Source: DATESZ01 sp035283845 (GTDB lineage: Bacteria > Desulfobacterota > Syntrophia > Syntrophales > JACQWR01). From it: a DNA stretch of 14,214 nucleotides. Within the stretch, counting starts at the first letter, position 1; each line of letters starts with the position of its first letter. The translations under genes were made by a program, and so were the position numbers. Positions 6,932-14,079 of the stretch are shown here, piece after piece. The notes beneath the pieces are model-generated. The model saw only the letters and a list, made by a program, of their open reading frames with translations. It was not told where the DNA came from and did no database searches. The stretch covers positions 1 to 14,214 of the forward strand of contig DATESZ010000250.1 in the NCBI GenBank assembly GCA_035283845.1, written 5' to 3'.

Positions 6932-7444
6932 TTATATTTTCCCTTTGTATTCCTTGAAGCCCCCCAGCAATTGCCGGAATGAAGTTGGCTTGTATTTTTC
7001 AAAACTTTCTTCGTCCACGTAAACGAAGTCGTACTCCACGTCCGTCTGCACCCGGTTGATGTCCTCGCACCATTGCGAGAGACGCGCCATCTTCAACGGC
7101 ACGTCCAAATCTCCCTGCCCTTTGGTTTCGACAATGACAATCCGCCTGTCCGACAGCTTGACCATGAAATCCGGGTAATAGTTGGAGATATCGCCGCCCG
7201 CGTTCACGTAATCGAGCTTGAAATGGACGGCCGGATAGTTCTTCGCGAAAGAGACAACATCGCTGCAATCCTCCAGGAATGAGGCAAACCGCAGCTCCAG
7301 TTGGCTGTCGCCAATGATGCGGTTGAAGACGCTTTTCTTCGGGACAAGGTAGCCCTGGTCCTTGGCCACAAAAGGCCGGGTCTGACGCAACTTGATCGTG
7401 TCCCGGATTTCGGCGTCGCCTTTGTCCCGGACGAGGGCCATCAT
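6932..7444 (-). CDS. Orphan C-terminal PD-(D/E)XK nuclease domain of a type III-like restriction (Res) subunit
   Basis: The 170 residues match the tail of large DEAD-box restriction subunits (type III Res-like), not a whole protein. RDTIKLRQTRPFV and VPKKSVFNRIIGDSQLELRF are typical internal segments of that family. The nuclease core is visible: Glu50, Pro91-Asp92 in YYPDFMV and Glu106-Thr-Lys108 in VIVETKG. The helicase motor that should precede it is absent. A TAA stop lies immediately before the ATG at 7444, and GGAAGG gives a passable ribosome site, so a free nuclease domain could still be made, though I think the gene is a deletion remnant. Just upstream (7445-7502) is the out-of-frame start of an HsdR-like gene. 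Confidence 0.75.
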   Translation of the reverse strand: MMALVRDKGDAEIRDTIKLRQTRPFVAKDQGYLVPKKSVFNRIIGDSQLELRFASFLEDCSDVVSFAKNYPAVHFKLDYVNAGGDISNYYPDFMVKLSDRRIVIVETKGQGDLDVPLKMARLSQWCEDINRVQTDVEYDFVYVDEESFEKYKPTSFRQLLGGFKEYKGKI

Positions 7445-7502
7445 TTATCCTTCCCTTTAGCTTCGGGTCGATCAGTTCCGCTCTGGTTTCCGCTTCGTTC
7501 AT
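7445..7502 (-). pseudogene. Remnant of the 5' end of a restriction/DEAD-box helicase gene (HsdR-like)
   Basis: The ATG at 7502-7500 overlaps the fic stop in an ATGA junction. The first codons read MNEAETRAELIDPKLK, a typical opening of HsdR-like restriction helicases. After about 16-17 codons the similarity ends, and the sequence joins the nuclease tail at 7444 in a different reading frame (58-base offset). Nearly the whole N-terminal nuclease and helicase region has therefore been deleted. The two pieces may come from one gene or from two neighbouring genes. Confidence 0.65.
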
Positions 7503-8380
7503 GGGTTGTAAACTCCAATTTTCCAAACACCTTTTTCACGGAAAGCCGGAATCGTCTGTCGGCGGGCGGCGTTAAGCAAGGTGTTGATCGATTTCTGGCC
7601 CTTTTTCGCGCAATCGGCAAGCGTGGTTATCTTTTCGCCGCGCAGATAGGTAATTCTTTTGTGCAGCGACTCCGTCAGAGCGAGGGTGACAATCTTCTCC
7701 ATTGTTTTAGCATTTTTTGCTTTGCTATATTCATTAAACGAGGCGTAATAAACCCGCTTCTCTTTATCCCGAATGATGATGCCGGGGGAACCCAAGCGCC
7801 TGAGCTGGAAATTGATGATTACCCGACCCATTCTACCATTGCCATCGCAAAACGGATGGATCGTTTCGAAATCAAGATGGAATTTGGCGATCTTGTCGGT
7901 AAAGTAATTAATGCGGTCGGCGGCAAATTCCCGCAGAATTGTCTCCATCATTTGTACGACATGTTCAGGCGCCGGTGCGATATGGGTTCCCACACGGACG
8001 TATTCGCCCGTGGTGCGGAAACGCCCCGCAATCGCATCGTTGATATTGCCGATCAGCATTTTGTGCAGAAGCAGAATCATCTCCAGAGAAAGTTCCGCTG
8101 CCTGCGCTTTGCTTTTGGTATATTCCATCACCCGGGCGAGATTTTTTGCTTCAAAAACTTCCCGCACCGGGACATGACGGGGAACTTCCATCTCCAGCAG
8201 AATGCGCTCCGTCTCCTTCAGCGTCAGCGTCGAATTCTCGATGGCGTTGGAATTGAAAACGCTTTCCGAAAGCTCGGCTTCATCAATAATTGCCAGTAAA
8301 GATTCTTTGCCCTGGGCAAGCCGGTCGTATTCGGCCTTCAGGTCTTTGATAGCGTTTTTTACCGGATTTGTTGTTGCCAT
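7499..8380 (-). CDS. Fic-family protein (class II, predicted AMP-transferase)
   Basis: Fic proteins transfer AMP or a related nucleotide moiety to hydroxyl groups of target proteins. In this 293-residue protein the catalytic loop HPFCDGNGRMGR is complete at 175-186 (His175 as general base). An inhibitory helix motif SNAIEN (Ser44, Glu48, Asn49) is present before the Fic core, which makes it a self-inhibited class II type needing no separate antitoxin. The N-terminal 60 residues form a helical region, the Fic fold spans about 95-215, and residues 245-293 look like a small winged-helix domain. The gene overlaps the broken HsdR-like gene by four bases (ATGA). Fic genes are often embedded in type I-like restriction operons, which suits this setting. 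The ribosome site is weak. A TTGACA at 8417-8412 has no good -10 partner. Confidence 0.93.
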   Translation of the reverse strand: MATTNPVKNAIKDLKAEYDRLAQGKESLLAIIDEAELSESVFNSNAIENSTLTLKETERILLEMEVPRHVPVREVFEAKNLARVMEYTKSKAQAAELSLEMILLLHKMLIGNINDAIAGRFRTTGEYVRVGTHIAPAPEHVVQMMETILREFAADRINYFTDKIAKFHLDFETIHPFCDGNGRMGRVIINFQLRRLGSPGIIIRDKEKRVYYASFNEYSKAKNAKTMEKIVTLALTESLHKRITYLRGEKITTLADCAKKGQKSINTLLNAARRQTIPAFREKGVWKIGVYNP

Positions 8381-8420
8381 GGGTAAGCCATACCTGCTTA
8401 ACGGGTATTTGTCAAAGCAT

Positions 8421-8460
8421 CGTTAATTTAACACGAAACAGGCAGCAATTAACGTTTTTT
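8421..8460 (+). other. Perfect 8-bp inverted repeat upstream of fic, with a T-run
   Basis: CGTTAATT (8421-8428) is repeated inverted as AATTAACG (8447-8454) with an 18-base gap, followed on the plus strand by six T (8455-8460). No plus-strand gene precedes it, so it is more likely an operator-type dyad for the fic promoter region than a working terminator. Confidence 0.35.
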
Positions 8461-8480
8461 ATAGAACCGTTCCCTTTATT

Positions 8481-8633
8481 GATGAACTCGTAAAAAGTCG
8501 CTTTTCCCTCCCCTGGCGGGAGGGAATAAAAGGGAGGGGGGAAATAACATTCAAGAATACGGCCACTTATCACCCCCACCCTAACCCTCCCCCGTCAATG
8601 GAGAGGAGATTTCGGACTTTTTACGAGATCATC
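8481..8633. mobile_element. MITE-like miniature element with terminal inverted repeats and a 6-bp target duplication
   Basis: The left end GATGAACTCGTAAAAAGTC (8481-8499) is matched inverted by GACTTTTTACGAGATCATC (8615-8633), 18 of 19 positions. TTTATT lies directly outside both ends (8475-8480 and 8634-8639), the expected target-site duplication. The 153-bp body has no ORF and holds a second palindrome (TCCCTCCC/GGGAGGGA) and C-rich stretches. It was inserted between the 27-codon ORF and fic, overlapping the former's TAA in the duplicated target without altering it. No transposase is nearby, so it would have been moved in trans. Confidence 0.8.
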
Positions 8634-8634
8634 T

Positions 8635-8718
8635 TTATTTATCCTCGCTTTTCTTCTTTGCAGGCGTCTCAGCATTGCCGAGTCGTTTGCTCTGTTTGGT
8701 CTCGATTTCATTGCTCAT
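8635..8718 (-). CDS. Small ORF of 27 codons downstream of the methylase, product unknown
   Basis: The ORF reads MSNEIETKQSKRLGN and ends in a lysine-rich tail (PAKKKSEDK). AAAGGAG lies about ten bases before the ATG. The protein is very hydrophilic with no recognisable domain. It overlaps, in another frame, the end of the open stretch that continues past the methylase stop. The MITE insertion site falls on its stop codon, so the gene may have been longer only if the ancestral sequence differed. It could be a genuine micro-protein, a truncated gene start or chance. Confidence 0.35.
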   Translation of the reverse strand: MSNEIETKQSKRLGNAETPAKKKSEDK

Positions 8719-8804
8719 AGTCGAAAAACTCCTTTCGGATGAGGTAATCAATATCCATGAACGGGGGAAAGTGTCCCTCAATTTCCCGAATTTCCCGAAT
8801 ATCA

Positions 8805-11800
8805 TCAGGCGCTGGCGATGATCTGCCGGACCGTTTTATCGATTTTGCTCATTTCTTCAGCCAGCCGACGCTTGATGTCGAGACGGAGGCGGCCCAGAGG
8901 AAGAGCGGCGAGGAAGGGCGGCGGCGGGTTTTCCCGAAGATACGCGGCGGTCTTCTCGTGGGCGGCCCGTCCGAAGGCGGCAAGGGTCCGATGGGCGGTG
9001 TTATTCTTATCGAATTTGGGAAAATAGACGTCCAGAATCTTCTTATGGACGTCTCTGGCCCCGAACAGTCCCTTGGACTGGAAGTCCTTCATCAGGGCGT
9101 TGGGGATGGCGGAATTGAGGACAGCCGTCAGGTAATAGGCCTCTTCCGGGTCATGCGTGGCGAACCAATAGGTTTTGTGATCGACGAAGAAATCCCGGTC
9201 GAGGTCATCGCGCCTAATCGAGACGGCATTGGCGTCCTTAGCGGAGGTGCTGTACAGGACGAGCCAGGGCGCGTCCAGATTCTGATTGGTCAGACCGTTC
9301 TGATAGTTAAGGCGGCCATTACAAGACATCTCCTTTGATTTTTCCGTTTTACTGATTTCCCAGATGTTGGATGCATCTCTGAACCAGCGGGCCGCGTTCA
9401 GCCAGCCCTCCCGGAGGAGATCATCGGGGGCATAGAGGAGGATGGTCTTGTCACCCTCGGCATTACGGTCTGCCGTCACGGGCAGCGCCACCAGGGAAGG
9501 GTCGTGAAGGGCGAAGGGCAGGATGCTCCGGGCAATGGCCGTCCGGAACAAAAAGCGGCTTTCGATCTTCCCCCTCAGGGTGATGCCCTTCCACGGTTCC
9601 TTGGCGTCGGCCTGAATGGCGAGGGCTGTTTTGATGGAGATCAGACGGTCTTCAAAGTCGGGGGGCGGCGCCTGGTCCAATTCGACGAAGTAAAACGCAC
9701 GGGGGACGATGGTAGCCCCCTGCCGAAACCGTTTTTTGTAGGGATTCTCAATGGTCGTGGGCTTCGCCTTCCGGGTCGAGAAAGCCGATGCCCGGCCCTG
9801 CTTGGCGTAAAACCAATTTACGGGTGTTTCGTGTAGCCGGGGCGTCGCCGCCTGGAGATTGCAATTATGAGCGGTCAGACTGCCGTTGAAGACGACCCCC
9901 GGAACCCCGGTCGCCGGAAGATGGCGTTTTTTCTTTCCTTCTGCTTTTTCAGCGAAAAGGACGCAGGAGGGGACCCGGAACAGGGGGGAGACGCCCTGCA
10001 AATCCCACATTTGGGAGATTCGATAGCCCAGAGCCCGTCCGCTGCGGGTATTGTCGTGGTGATCGGCGCTGAAGAAACTCCGCGGGAGGACAAAGGCCAG
10101 CCTGCCCTTATCGTTCAGAAAATAAGCGCCGCAGTGGGCCAGGAAGATGGCGGCGATCTCCAGATGGGGAAAGTTGGCGGCCTTTTCGGGTTTTACATCA
10201 TATCTTTCGGCCAATCCGTTCAGAATGTTCTGATATTCTTCGTTTTTAATGGCGCTGTAGGTGAACCAGGGCGGATTGCCGATGATAACGTCAAATTTCC
10301 CGGAAAGGAAATAGGGCTTGTAGAGGTTCTGAATGATGAATTTCCAGATGCTGTCCCGTCCTCGTTCTTTGACCTTCTTCAGCCCGAGATATATTTCGTA
10401 AAAACTGTCTGCCTGCAGGCGGTTGACGCCCCCTGAGACACGCCGGTTCAGGATGGTTGAAAATTCTTTCTTGGCCATCTTCGGCTGATGCAGATCCCAG
10501 GCGGACAATTCTTCACAGGCGTCCAGGGCGGCGTCAAACATGCGGACGTCCTCAAAGACCTGCGTATTCAGCACGTATTTCTCCTTGTCTATGGGCAGGG
10601 TAAACTCGTTGCCGAAAAGATCCTCCACGCCTTCGGGGGCTAAGAGGGTGTTGGCAAGGATAATATTCAGATGGATCGGCCTTTTCGCGCCAATGACGCC
10701 CTTCCCAAGGGCCAGAAGGAGGGTCGTCTTGGCGATTTGTACCGACAGGGGGTGGATGTCGATGCCGTAAACTGCATCGTTTATGTCCTCTACGGTCATT
10801 TCGGGATTGATGTCTCTCATCCGCCGGATGGCCGCCCTCAGAAAGGAGCCGCTGCCACAGGCAGGGTCCAGAATCCTGTCGCCGGGGGCAAACGTAAATT
10901 CGCCGACGATCCTCTCGCAGAGCCAATCAGGGGTGTAATATTCCCCCAGGGCGCGGCGGGTATCGAGATCGATCAGCTCCTGATAGACGCCTTTCAGGAC
11001 GTCCTCGTCCACGTCGGTAAAGTCGAACCGTGAGATCTCCTGGGCGATGAGGCGGAAGGCTTTCCGTAGATTCCGGAAGCTCTGATCCCCCTTGACCCAG
11101 TGAAAGAAATCATTATCGACGAAGTTGCCGATGTTGCGCTTCTGAAAGATGCTGCCGTCGATAATCTCCCCGATTTCCTCATCGCTCATGTAATCATCGT
11201 TGGAAATAAAGGCGTAGGCCAACATCTTGGCGAAAACGCTGAGATAGGTGTGAATGAGAAAGATGGTTTCCCGGGCGTCGAAGGACCCATAGGCGACGCT
11301 GAGAAACTTGCGCCACTGTTCGAAGGCGACCTGTACCTCGCCATATCTTTGGGCTTCCCGGAACCAGGCGGTAAATATTCGATAGCATTCGATGAATACG
11401 CTGCTCTGGTATCCGAAAGCCTCCTCGATGCGCCTGAGGGTGGCCTTCTGTTTTTCCTCTTGAAAAAGAAAACGGTCGATCCAGTAATAAAAATCCTCGG
11501 CGTTGTCCTCGGTCAGGATCATGGCGGCGCTTTCGATTTCGTTCAACACGAGTTCGTCTTCCCGCAGGGAGTCCAAGCGATCCAGGCAGGACACATCGGG
11601 CGCAAAGACACGCCAGGTGATCAGATCGGAGGCGATAAGGGTAAAGTGATACCCCTCCCCCGATTTGAACTGACCGAGGAGGTAGCCGGCCAACTGTTCC
11701 TTCGCATGTTTCAGGGAGATTTTCAGGTCGTTTTCAAATTCGATGATGATCCGGCTGTAGAGCGTGTCGGCGCTGCCCCTGTGAAGGCCGTCCTTTCGGG

Positions 11801-11984
11801 GAATATTAACCACGGCGGCCTCGGCGCCCAGGGACATCCGGTCGATGACGCTCAGGATATCCAGATCGGCGCTGTAAAGTCTGTTTAAAAGGTCTTTGAA
11901 TGCCTCTTTCTTCGTCAGTTCCTTGTTGGCCGTCTTGACTTTCAGCAGATATTGCCTGATCAGGTCGGTCTTGTCTTCAGCCAT
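8805..11984 (-). CDS. Eco57I-type N6-adenine DNA methyltransferase, possible combined restriction-modification enzyme
   Basis: The enzyme methylates adenine N6 in a target DNA sequence using S-adenosylmethionine. In 1059 residues it carries the gamma-class order of motifs: GEYYTP (347-352, motif X), LDPACGSGSF (372-381, motif I), YGIDIHPLSV (406-415, motif II) and GNPPWF (569-574, catalytic motif IV). The region after about 640 is the likely target-recognition part. The N-terminal segment around ADTLYSRIIIEFEND (72-86, Asp73, Glu82, Glu84), followed by a helical HAKEQLAGY, resembles a PD-(D/E)XK nuclease core, so it may be a type IIG-like enzyme; the expected Lys is not obvious. AGGAAGG seven bases before the ATG supports the start, and a promoter lies at 11999-12028. 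A coding-like stretch continues past the stop in the +1 frame. Confidence 0.92.
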   Translation of the reverse strand: MAEDKTDLIRQYLLKVKTANKELTKKEAFKDLLNRLYSADLDILSVIDRMSLGAEAAVVNIPRKDGLHRGSADTLYSRIIIEFENDLKISLKHAKEQLAGYLLGQFKSGEGYHFTLIASDLITWRVFAPDVSCLDRLDSLREDELVLNEIESAAMILTEDNAEDFYYWIDRFLFQEEKQKATLRRIEEAFGYQSSVFIECYRIFTAWFREAQRYGEVQVAFEQWRKFLSVAYGSFDARETIFLIHTYLSVFAKMLAYAFISNDDYMSDEEIGEIIDGSIFQKRNIGNFVDNDFFHWVKGDQSFRNLRKAFRLIAQEISRFDFTDVDEDVLKGVYQELIDLDTRRALGEYYTPDWLCERIVGEFTFAPGDRILDPACGSGSFLRAAIRRMRDINPEMTVEDINDAVYGIDIHPLSVQIAKTTLLLALGKGVIGAKRPIHLNIILANTLLAPEGVEDLFGNEFTLPIDKEKYVLNTQVFEDVRMFDAALDACEELSAWDLHQPKMAKKEFSTILNRRVSGGVNRLQADSFYEIYLGLKKVKERGRDSIWKFIIQNLYKPYFLSGKFDVIIGNPPWFTYSAIKNEEYQNILNGLAERYDVKPEKAANFPHLEIAAIFLAHCGAYFLNDKGRLAFVLPRSFFSADHHDNTRSGRALGYRISQMWDLQGVSPLFRVPSCVLFAEKAEGKKKRHLPATGVPGVVFNGSLTAHNCNLQAATPRLHETPVNWFYAKQGRASAFSTRKAKPTTIENPYKKRFRQGATIVPRAFYFVELDQAPPPDFEDRLISIKTALAIQADAKEPWKGITLRGKIESRFLFRTAIARSILPFALHDPSLVALPVTADRNAEGDKTILLYAPDDLLREGWLNAARWFRDASNIWEISKTEKSKEMSCNGRLNYQNGLTNQNLDAPWLVLYSTSAKDANAVSIRRDDLDRDFFVDHKTYWFATHDPEEAYYLTAVLNSAIPNALMKDFQSKGLFGARDVHKKILDVYFPKFDKNNTAHRTLAAFGRAAHEKTAAYLRENPPPPFLAALPLGRLRLDIKRRLAEEMSKIDKTVRQIIASA

Positions 11985-11998
11985 GAATACGCCTTCCT

Positions 11999-12028
11999 AT
12001 AATATTGGGCATAGCTACAGACTGTCAA
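11999..12028 (-). promoter_or_regulatory. Predicted sigma-70 promoter of the methylase gene
   Basis: On the minus strand TTGACA (12028-12023) and TATTAT (12004-11999) are 18 bases apart. The -10 box lies very close to the AGGAAGG ribosome site, so the leader is short. It can serve the methylase and the genes downstream of it independently of the TPR-protein gene. Confidence 0.55.
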
Positions 12029-12079
12029 CAAGAATTAGTGGCAGTCCCCAATTCACCCGATTAGAGATGTGCAGTTCCT

Positions 12080-13441
12080 CTAAGACGCACCTATAGTCTC
12101 AATTTCCTTCAACCACTGTGTGGACAATTCCATTTCCTTCCTGAAGTCATTCACGCTATCTAAAGAAAGGAACTTATTGAAGTCGCTCACCGCCTGCAAA
12201 TGGTCACCCTTTATTTTCCAATTGAAAAACCCAAGACAGTAATGCAGTTGTACTCTGTCTGGCTCCTCGGCCACAATACGACATAAGAAATCTTCTACTT
12301 TAGCAATCAAGTCTGCCGTAATCTGACAACTCATTCCGCTGCGGTAATGGCGAATGGATTGCTTGAGATCGCCTTGATAAGCCGACAGAAAGGCCTGATT
12401 GAAATGCCAAACTGCGTCTCTGGCCTGCTTCGGTATTTGGTTTAGATAATGCGTTGATTTCTCTACAGCTCTGGCAGACAGGAAGAAGTATATGGAGGAT
12501 AGGGTTAGCATTGCGGGCGTCTTCCGCGCCGCGGCCTCGGAATCATATTGTTCTAAAAATTCACCAAGCTTCACAATATGCATCTTGTCATGAGTCTTCG
12601 CCCATATTTCATAGGCATGTTGCGCTCTAGCCTCAAACAGCTCTGCCAATCTTTGTGGAATTCTCTCTCTTAGTTTTACAAATACCGGGAAATCGGTGCC
12701 AATCTGTTGAATCCTCGTTCGGACATCGGAATAAAGCCCTTCGGCGTACTGCAAATCTCCGGAAACAGCGGCTGCTATTCCAATTACATACTTAGCAACG
12801 ACATCTGCCCACTCGGAGGTGAATTGGAAAGACAGGAGATCGTTTTCTCTGGCCAGAAGAACCTTTCTCGGCAATAGCTCGGAAAACTCATGTGCGATTT
12901 TCTGGCTTACATCGTCGGCAATTGGCTTATGGGCTACTATACCGTCAAGTTCTAGAAAGTAACGCTCAAAACCATCCACCCGTCGAGTACGCACTCTTCC
13001 GTATATTAGAAAATGAGCTCTTGTCTTCAGGCGAAGTTCCTGAGCGTCATCGTGGTCGATGACTTTCTCTGCCGTATATGCAGGTATCTCCATAAACTGA
13101 AAGGACCGACCAGTTCGACCTGACTTGATCAGTCTCTGCAATGACAGAACAAAATCCTCACGAACCTTACATGCTGCCTCCTCGTCACTACACCATAGTG
13201 AAACAGCAAAGCCAACCTTGCCCTTTCTTGTCTTTGGCAATCGCCTTGCGCAAAGCCAAGCAACTAGTATTGCCGCATATGTTCCGACGATGACGAGAAC
13301 AGCCACTACAAGAGACAGCTTCGTGGCGGAAATGAATGCAGTTTCCAAAACGATGGCCAGAAGTATTGCCGTGAGCAATCCGGATGGCTGACGCCACCCT
13401 TTGGTCAGAATTGGTATGAATCTGTCGATGCAGTCACCCAT
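12080..13441 (-). CDS. Predicted membrane protein with TPR-like C-terminal region, function unknown
   Basis: I do not recognise a named family. The 453 residues begin with a short cytoplasmic segment and two membrane helices (about 20-38 and 42-64). An alpha/beta domain follows at about 72-200, with strands such as KVGFAVSLW (75-83) and AHFLIYGRV (142-150), somewhat like a TolB-N-type nucleotide-independent fold. The remainder is helical with TPR-like units at about 212-243, 344-371 (HFNQAFLSAYQGDLKQSI) and 398-430 (YCLGFFNWKIKGDHLQAV). GGAGG seven bases before the ATG fixes the start. It lies upstream of the methylase on the same strand, with 95 bases between, and reads as more AT-rich than the methylase, so it may have come separately. 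A role as a membrane effector of a defence locus is conceivable but not shown. Confidence 0.72.
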   Translation of the reverse strand: MGDCIDRFIPILTKGWRQPSGLLTAILLAIVLETAFISATKLSLVVAVLVIVGTYAAILVAWLCARRLPKTRKGKVGFAVSLWCSDEEAACKVREDFVLSLQRLIKSGRTGRSFQFMEIPAYTAEKVIDHDDAQELRLKTRAHFLIYGRVRTRRVDGFERYFLELDGIVAHKPIADDVSQKIAHEFSELLPRKVLLARENDLLSFQFTSEWADVVAKYVIGIAAAVSGDLQYAEGLYSDVRTRIQQIGTDFPVFVKLRERIPQRLAELFEARAQHAYEIWAKTHDKMHIVKLGEFLEQYDSEAAARKTPAMLTLSSIYFFLSARAVEKSTHYLNQIPKQARDAVWHFNQAFLSAYQGDLKQSIRHYRSGMSCQITADLIAKVEDFLCRIVAEEPDRVQLHYCLGFFNWKIKGDHLQAVSDFNKFLSLDSVNDFRKEMELSTQWLKEIETIGAS

Positions 13442-13685
13442 CCTTGCTCCTCCGCCTATACCCTATGTCTATTTGTGCATCTCTAACAAATTATTCTAAA
13501 GTTTCCGGATAACTCCACGCCCCACGGGAATATTCAGGGCTCTATGCAATGACCATTTATCGGTTGTCTTTGCACTTGCGGACTACCGGCTTTCCCTATC
13601 CCTTTCTAAGTATTCTAAAATAATACTAATCTCTTGACGATTTTTTCACAACCATTTTTTGGTCTTTCCGTATATCATATCAATG
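13442..13685. other. Intergenic stretch with no recognised gene
   Basis: No ORF with a ribosome site, RNA gene or clear promoter was found. TATTCTAAA occurs twice (near 13492 and 13612). The stretch is AT-rich at its right end, just before the MITE-like element. Confidence 0.5.
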
Positions 13686-13876
13686 GAGGTAATTGCAAAA
13701 GTCCTCCGTTTGTCATTCCGAATGAAGTGAGGAATCTAAGAGGTATTGATATCAAAAGATTTCTCCCGGAGTTTATCCCGAGCGGGACTCCAAGATTCCT
13801 CGCTTCGCTCGAAATGACATAGAGCGAGGGAGTCGAAATGACAGTTGATGCTTTTTTTGACTTTTGCAATTACCTC
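13686..13876. mobile_element. MITE-like element with perfect 18-bp terminal inverted repeats
   Basis: GAGGTAATTGCAAAAGTC (13686-13703) is repeated exactly inverted at 13859-13876. Inside lies a second, longer pair of arms (13711-13737 and 13793-13819, 23 of 27 pairing) of the TGTCATTCCGA...GAGGAATCT type, a repeat found dispersed in many bacterial genomes. No ORF or transposase is present, and no target duplication was seen. The right end reaches into the promoter of the small genes at 13907. Confidence 0.75.
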
Positions 13877-13885
13877 GTATAAAAT
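13857..13885 (+). promoter_or_regulatory. Predicted promoter of the two small genes, -35 box inside the MITE end
   Basis: TTGACT (13857-13862) and TAAAAT (13880-13885) are 17 bases apart. The -35 box overlaps the right terminal repeat of the element at 13686-13876 and the -10 box lies just outside. The element may thus have created or replaced this promoter. Confidence 0.5.
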
Positions 13886-13906
13886 CGAGCTTTAGAGGAA
13901 TTTATC

Positions 13907-14077
13907 ATGCAAAGAACGGAAGCCATTCAGGGAGAAAAATTTCTCGACGTGATCAAGAAAATCGAGGGCGTGGCCTCTTCCCAACAGCGGTTCATTAAGG
14001 AAATGCTGTCGCAACACAAACAGACGCCCGCTTTGACCAAAAAACGAATTCTGAAAAAGAGCTTACAAGGAGAATAA
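13907..14077 (+). CDS. Small conserved-looking protein of 56 residues, function unknown
   Basis: The ORF begins MQRTEAIQGEKFLDVIKKIE and ends in TKKRILKKSLQGE. It is mostly helical and amphipathic, with a basic C-terminal third, no cysteines and no membrane segment. GAGGAA lies eight bases upstream of the ATG, and the next gene starts only two bases after its stop with its own ribosome site inside this gene's last codons, so the pair forms a tight operon and is probably translationally coupled. The basic tail could bind nucleic acid, but nothing in the sequence proves that. A promoter at 13857-13885 is partly supplied by the adjacent MITE-like element. Confidence 0.65.
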   Translation: MQRTEAIQGEKFLDVIKKIEGVASSQQRFIKEMLSQHKQTPALTKKRILKKSLQGE

Positions 14078-14079
14078 CC

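Noticed and set aside
7301..8299. Long open frame (332 codons) on the plus strand opposite fic
   Set aside because: It is the antisense shadow of the Fic gene, whose catalytic motif and inhibitory helix are clear on the other strand; the plus-strand product has no recognisable domain or ribosome site.
9867..11888. Plus-strand open frames of 189 and 262 codons opposite the methylase
   Set aside because: Both lie inside the 1059-residue methylase gene and owe their openness to its GC-rich codon pattern; no motifs and no ribosome sites.
12059..13490. Inverted TTAGAGATG copies flanking the TPR membrane protein gene, as ends of a mobile element
   Set aside because: The match is only 9 bp with an offset afterwards, and the left copy is explained by a local hairpin (TTAGAG/CTCTAA) after the gene's stop; no target duplication was seen.
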